8,625 nucleotides of DNA, taken from assembly GCA_017507205.1 (NCBI GenBank), contig JAFWBH010000048.1, positions 1 to 8,625 of the forward strand, read 5' to 3'. A model generated the notes under the pieces. The model did not search any database, was not told the origin of the DNA, and saw only the letters and a program-made list of their open reading frames with translations. Each line of letters begins with the position of its first letter. Within the stretch, counting starts at the first letter, position 1. The DNA is from Clostridia bacterium (GTDB lineage: Bacteria; Bacillota; Clostridia; Christensenellales; CAG-917). Below, piece by piece: positions 5,997 to 8,625 of this stretch. Made by a program: the position numbers and the translations under genes.

Positions 5997-6062
5997 ATAA
6001 TTTCGCAAGTTATGATTTTGATGACGTTGCAAAAGCAACGATGTGATAGAGGTATCTATCGC
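5997..6062 (+). other. Structured leader with three consecutive hairpins
   Basis: Three stems follow one another in the 5' leader: ATAATTT/AAGTTAT around CGC (5997-6013, one wobble), CGTTGC/GCAACG around AAAA (6025-6040), and GTGATAGA/TCTATCGC around GGTA (6043-6062, one wobble). They are joined by ATGA-rich linkers, and TTATGAT occurs twice 18 nt apart (5992-5998, 6010-6016). None has a T-tail, so attenuation by termination is not evident. AGGAG (6080-6084) stays outside the stems. Confidence 0.6.
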
Positions 6063-6092
6063 TAATGAAACTAAAAAATAGGAGAAAGACTT

Positions 6093-6845
6093 ATGAAACT
6101 TAAAAGTATCACACTACACTTTGAAACTTTCGAAACTATCGAAATCGATGGCAAACACATAGGTGGCTTTGTCGTAGACGACTTCAGCACAACAATCAGA
6201 AAATATTCGGATGACTCGGTGGGCAAAACACATCGTGCAGGCACATTTGCTGTGGAAATCGACAAAGATGCCGATACCGAATATAAGCATCAATTCGCTA
6301 TGCCAAAAATGAGCATATTCGAACGCCTTGACCAATGCAGAGATATATCAGGTCTAAGCTTTGTCCTTGAGGACACTAAAACCGGCGAAATCGAGGACAA
6401 CTTTTATTATCTCACATGGAGCTGGGCAGAGGACGGCTCATTTGTCAACGAAGCACAGACAAACTATCGAAGCAAAGCCGGCAACTATTATATCGTTGTC
6501 AAAGACGGGGCAATCATAGATGACTTCTTTGGTGTCCTGGAAGCAGAGGAATACCGAGAGCTAGAAGCAATGGGCGATGAGGCTGCAGAAAAATTAATTG
6601 TAGACATCAACGCAATGCAAGACGTTCTCAAAGACAAAATGCCAAAAGAACTATATGAGGAGCTAGATTCCTATATAGGAGGCAAGGCAAAAGTAAGAAT
6701 GCTCGACAGACTAGCAAAGGATGCAAGGAAAGCAGACAAGCAAGATCTTGCAGAGGCATATGACAGTGTGCGTGAGCAGATCTTAAAGCGCTGTTGTTCG
6801 CCCAAGGAAATAGAAAGATATCGAAATGGCGAATGGCCAAAATAA
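6093..6845 (+). CDS. Uncharacterised 250-residue soluble protein
   Basis: I do not recognise a characterised family. The N-terminal part (about 1-145) alternates hydrophobic and polar residues as in beta strands, for example SITLHFETFETIEIDG (5-20), FAVEID (52-57), FYYLTWSW (104-111) and GNYYIVVKDG (130-139). The C-terminal part (about 148-250) is highly charged and helical (EAEEYRELEAM, AEKLIVDINAMQDVLKDKMPKELYEEL, RKADKQDLAEAYDSVREQILKRC). There is no signal peptide or membrane segment, so it is predicted cytoplasmic. AGGAG 8 nt upstream fixes the start. The gene is a single unit with a perfect-consensus promoter, a structured leader and a terminator copied from the preceding unit. CTA leucine codons are commoner than in rpoB or the CoA-transferase, which may mark accessory origin. 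Possible roles such as phage- or stress-related functions cannot be supported from the sequence. Confidence 0.8.
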   Translation: MKLKSITLHFETFETIEIDGKHIGGFVVDDFSTTIRKYSDDSVGKTHRAGTFAVEIDKDADTEYKHQFAMPKMSIFERLDQCRDISGLSFVLEDTKTGEIEDNFYYLTWSWAEDGSFVNEAQTNYRSKAGNYYIVVKDGAIIDDFFGVLEAEEYRELEAMGDEAAEKLIVDINAMQDVLKDKMPKELYEELDSYIGGKAKVRMLDRLAKDARKADKQDLAEAYDSVREQILKRCCSPKEIERYRNGEWPK

Positions 6846-6846
6846 C

Positions 6847-6873
6847 AAAAAACCACCTTAGATGGTGGTTTTT
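6847..6873. terminator. Intrinsic terminator, second copy, likely bidirectional
   Basis: This 27-nt hairpin (six A, arms CCACC and GGTGG, loop TTAGAT, five T) is identical to 5868-5894 and lies 1 nt after the stop codon. TTTTGTC follows on plus, and on minus the six A give a T-run, so it can also end the rqcP transcript from the other side. Confidence 0.88.
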
Positions 6874-6896
6874 GTTTTGTCAAATAATATCCTCTA

Positions 6897-7001
6897 TGCA
6901 CTAAAAGTGCAATTCATGAAAGCATAGCTTTCAAATCATGGAGCAAAGCGAGAATTCATGCAATCATAGATTGCAATTCATTTTACATTGAAAAGGCAAT
7001 G
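6897..7001. repeat. Array of small hairpins joined by AATTCATG linkers
   Basis: Linkers AATTCATG (6911-6918), AAATCATG (6933-6940), AATTCATG (6953-6960) and AATTCATT (6975-6982) recur every 20-22 nt. Between them are small palindromes of differing sequence: TGCAC/GTGCA (6897-6911), TGAAAGC-ATA-GCTTTCA (6917-6933), a degenerate GAGC-AAA-GCGAG unit (6941-6952), TGCAATC-ATA-GATTGCA (6959-6975) and CATTG/CAATG (6986-7001). The stems change but stay palindromic while the linkers stay constant, which points to selection on structure. The array would lie in the 3' untranslated part of rqcP mRNA on minus and beyond the terminator on plus. Confidence 0.7.
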
Positions 7002-7008
7002 CAATCAC

Positions 7009-7251
7009 TCACTCAATCACTCTATACATATTTTCTGCAGACTGCTTTGTCTGCTTTTCATTGATGTCTATGACCTCAAAGCGAAGGGTGTTGTTGCCGA
7101 AGGAAACGGTGACGATATCACCGATTTTTACGTCCTTTGAGGGTTTGACAACCTTGCCATTTATTTCAATTCTTCCACCATCACAGGCATCTGCTGCAAC
7201 AGACCTACGCTTGATGACTCTTGACACCTTCAAAAACTTGTCTATACGCAT
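7009..7251 (-). CDS. rqcP: RqcP, S4-domain ribosome quality control factor
   Basis: An 80-residue protein made almost wholly of an S4 RNA-binding domain, matching the RqcP (YabO/Hsp15-like) family. It has MRIDKFLKVSRVIKRRS at the N-terminus, GGRIEINGKVVKPS (25-38), VKIGDIVTVSFG (41-52) and the C-terminal ENMYRVIE typical of the Firmicutes proteins. RqcP binds the obstructed 50S subunit with RqcH and helps alanine-tail the stalled nascent chain for degradation. The ATG at 7249-7251 is chosen because GGAG (plus coordinates 7258-7261) lies 6 nt upstream and the conserved family starts MRLDKF. An in-frame TTG at 7261-7263 would consume that ribosome binding site. No neighbour of the usual mazG-rqcP-divIC region is seen. 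The transcript probably ends at the shared hairpin 6847-6873. Confidence 0.9.
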   Translation of the reverse strand: MRIDKFLKVSRVIKRRSVAADACDGGRIEINGKVVKPSKDVKIGDIVTVSFGNNTLRFEVIDINEKQTKQSAENMYRVIE

Positions 7252-7345
7252 AATTTTCTCCAAATAATTGCCAGATTTTGGTTGTTTTTTGGCGAAATTT
7301 TCCGTTGATTTTTAGGAATTTTTGGGTGAAAATTGGGGTTAAAAA

Positions 7346-7365
7346 ATAGATAAAATATTATCTAT
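7346..7365. repeat. 20-bp AT-rich palindrome upstream of the rpoB promoter
   Basis: ATAGATAA (7346-7353) and TTATCTAT (7358-7365) are perfect inverted arms around AATA, ending 6 bp before the rpoB -35 box. It could be a regulator site, an UP-like element or chance in AT-rich DNA. Confidence 0.45.
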
Positions 7366-7371
7366 GCCCAC

Positions 7372-7400
7372 TTGACAACCTTGAAAAACTCTGCTAGAAT
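7372..7400 (+). promoter_or_regulatory. rpoB promoter with extended -10
   Basis: TTGACA (7372-7377), a 17-bp spacer and TAGAAT (7395-7400), with TG at 7392-7393 forming an extended -10 element. Transcription would start near 7407, exactly before the structured leader and 180 nt ahead of the rpoB start codon. Confidence 0.85.
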
Positions 7401-7407
7401 AGGAAAA

Positions 7408-7490
7408 TGCGCCGATTGTAGACTTTTATATCTCAAAAAACCCTGTTTTTGGGGGTAGGGGGATATAAATAACACAATCAGTATAGCGCA
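7408..7490 (+). other. Structured 5' leader of rpoB mRNA
   Basis: Three stacked stems pair the first 84 nt of the predicted transcript: TGCGC (7408-7412) with GCGCA (7486-7490), GATTGT (7414-7419) with ACAATC (7474-7479), and TTTATATCTC (7425-7434) with GGGATATAAA (7460-7469, one T-G wobble). The apical part can form AAAAA/TTTTT or CCC/GGG hairpins and is G-rich (GGGGGTAGGGGG). The outer pairing starts at the predicted first nucleotide. No T-tail follows, so it does not look like a simple terminator; it may tune rpoB mRNA stability or serve as a binding site. Confidence 0.6.
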
Positions 7491-7586
7491 AAATCGCAAA
7501 AAACACAACACCTTTCTGAGAAATTTGAAAATCACAAAAAAAATTTTTCGGAAGCAAATGGTAATTTTTTATTGAAGGAGTGAAGC

Positions 7587-8625
7587 ATGTCACAACAAAG
7601 AATTCACAAAGTAATGTATGGCAAGACTGAAAGAAGCTCTTTTTCACGCATTCCCGATGAAAAGATCCTTCCCATTCCATACCTTATCGAGTTGCAAAGA
7701 AGTTCCTATGCAAAGTTCATTGACACCGGAATCGCAGATGTGTTGAAGGAATATTCACCCATCGTTGACTTTTCTGGCAGAATGAAGCTGGAATTTCTGT
7801 CACACAGCCTGGTTGGCAACCCCAAGTATTCCGTCAAGGAATGCAAGGACCGTGACACCACCTACGCAGTTCCTCTCTGGGTCAAGGCGAGATTGACCAA
7901 CAACGAAACTGGCGAAGTGGTTGAAGAGGACGTCTTTATGGGAGATTTCCCTCTCATGACAGAAGCCGGCTCATTTGTCATCAATGGTGCAGAGCGTGTC
8001 ATCGTCAACCAACTTGTCAGAAGCCCTGGCATCTACTTTGAAAACACACCCGACAAGAATGGCATCCCTCGCTACAAGACAACCGTGATCCCCAATCGTG
8101 GACCATACATCGAGCTTGAGCAAGATTCCAACGACATCTCATGGGTGCACGTTGACCGTAGCAGAAAGATCACCACAACAACCTTGTTGCGTGCTCTCGG
8201 ATACGGCACAGATGAAGAGCTTATTGACCTCTTTGGTGGAGATGAAATGATTGTCAACACCTGTGGCAAGGATGCACCAGCATCAAAGTCAGTTGAAAAG
8301 GGAAAGGAAGACCTGTTCAAGCGTATGCGTCCAGGTGAGGTTCCCACCCTCGAAGGTGAAAACATCCTCATCAACAACACATTCTTCGATTCAAAGAAGT
8401 ATGAGCTTCTGAGAGTCGGTCGCTTCAAATACAACAAGAAGCTTGCACTTGCATCACGTATTACAGGCTATGTTTCAGCAGACGATGTCATCAACGAAGA
8501 TGGTGAAATCCTTGCAAAGAAGGGTGAAGTCATTTCTGGTGAAGTGGCAGAACGCATTCAAAACAGTGGCATCAACGTTGTCAATCTTGTCTACACAGTT
8601 GAAGGCGTTGAAAAGACATACAAGT
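7587..8625 (+). CDS. rpoB: RNA polymerase beta subunit, N-terminal part
   Basis: The first 346 residues of RpoB; the gene runs off the window. RpoB forms one jaw of the RNA polymerase core. Clear landmarks are the N-terminal LPIPYLIELQRSSYAKFI (28-45), the beta1 signature around FMGDFPLMTEAGSFVINGAERVIVNQL (117-143) followed by RSPGIYF (145-151), the beta lobe with DRSRKITTTTLLRALGY (190-206), and RPGEVPTLE (248-256) followed by FFDSKKYELLRVGRFKYNKKL (266-286). The rifampicin region lies beyond the window. The start is fixed by AAGGAG at 7575-7580, 6 nt upstream. Usually rpoB follows rplJ-rplL; here the upstream neighbour is rqcP on the other strand, and rpoB has its own promoter and long leader. 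Confidence 0.98.
   Translation, partial: MSQQRIHKVMYGKTERSSFSRIPDEKILPIPYLIELQRSSYAKFIDTGIADVLKEYSPIVDFSGRMKLEFLSHSLVGNPKYSVKECKDRDTTYAVPLWVKARLTNNETGEVVEEDVFMGDFPLMTEAGSFVINGAERVIVNQLVRSPGIYFENTPDKNGIPRYKTTVIPNRGPYIELEQDSNDISWVHVDRSRKITTTTLLRALGYGTDEELIDLFGGDEMIVNTCGKDAPASKSVEKGKEDLFKRMRPGEVPTLEGENILINNTFFDSKKYELLRVGRFKYNKKLALASRITGYVSADDVINEDGEILAKKGEVISGEVAERIQNSGINVVNLVYTVEGVEKTYK

Larger units (their letters stand above)
7252..7586 (+). other. Divergent intergenic region between rqcP and rpoB
   Basis: The stretch codes for nothing I can support. From left to right it holds the rqcP ribosome binding site (minus, 7258-7261), an AT-rich block with G-runs and no clear -10/-35 pair for rqcP, a 20-bp palindrome (7346-7365), the rpoB promoter (7372-7400), a structured leader (7408-7490), an A-rich unstructured stretch and the rpoB ribosome binding site AAGGAG (7575-7580). 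Confidence 0.7.

Noticed and set aside
6897..7001. CRISPR array
   Set aside because: The repeats are only 8 nt, the variable parts are palindromic and 12-14 nt long, and no cas gene is near.
7252..7263. Four-residue N-terminal extension of RqcP from a TTG codon
   Set aside because: The GGAG ribosome binding site lies within the extension, and the family begins MRLDKF, which fits the ATG at 7249-7251.
7358..7378. Minus-strand promoter TTGTCA-15-TATTTT for rqcP
   Set aside because: The spacing is short and the -10 matches only 4 of 6; it arises from the symmetry of the rpoB -35 box (TTGACAA/TTGTCAA).
7451..7462. G-quadruplex in the rpoB leader
   Set aside because: Only two G5 runs are present, allowing at best a two-layer fold; the extended stem explains the region better.

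Overview
The window looks like chromosome from a low-to-moderate GC Gram-positive anaerobe of the Clostridia type. The grounds are AAGGAG-type ribosome binding sites, consensus TTGACA/TATAAT promoters, a Firmicutes-style RqcP, a family I CoA-transferase typical of butyrate or hydroxybutyrate fermenters, and many A-stem/T-tail intrinsic terminators. Codon choice (GCA, ACA, CTT, GTT) is similar through most genes. The lineage cannot be fixed from the sequence alone. An IspD-IspF fusion and an rpoB not preceded by rplJ-rplL suggest a lineage away from Bacillus or Clostridium sensu stricto.

Layout. Positions 1-339 hold the C-terminal end of a LivK-type (branched-chain amino acid) ABC transporter binding protein, followed by two hairpins, the first terminator-like. 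Positions 646-4141 hold four genes on the plus strand: an acyl-CoA:carboxylate CoA-transferase, an alpha/beta hydrolase, a small two-helix membrane protein and a second, unrelated-looking alpha/beta hydrolase. They end at a bidirectional terminator (4169-4194) shared with a convergent minus-strand gene, a fused ispDF of the MEP isoprenoid pathway (4291-5409). Divergent from ispDF, a consensus promoter drives a second small two-helix membrane protein (5541-5852). Next comes a self-contained unit: a perfect-consensus promoter, a leader of about 117 nt with three hairpins, a 250-residue protein I do not recognise (6093-6845), and a terminator that copies the one just upstream of the unit over 27 nt. 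Minus-strand rqcP (7009-7251) follows. Its 3' untranslated region would contain a 20-22 nt periodic array of small hairpins joined by AATTCATG linkers. Finally rpoB starts at 7587 and runs off the window. It has its own extended -10 promoter and a leader of about 180 nt whose first 84 nt fold into a long composite stem.

How the genes may work together. Core functions (ispDF, rqcP, rpoB) lie next to a small metabolic cluster. The CoA-transferase with two hydrolases could release a carboxylic or hydroxy acid from an ester or lactone and activate it with CoA; that is inference from gene context only.

The least explained signals are non-coding: the structured rpoB leader, the two hairpin arrays on either side of the unknown 250-residue protein gene, the duplicated terminators that bracket it, and the long inverted repeats ahead of the CoA-transferase and first hydrolase genes.
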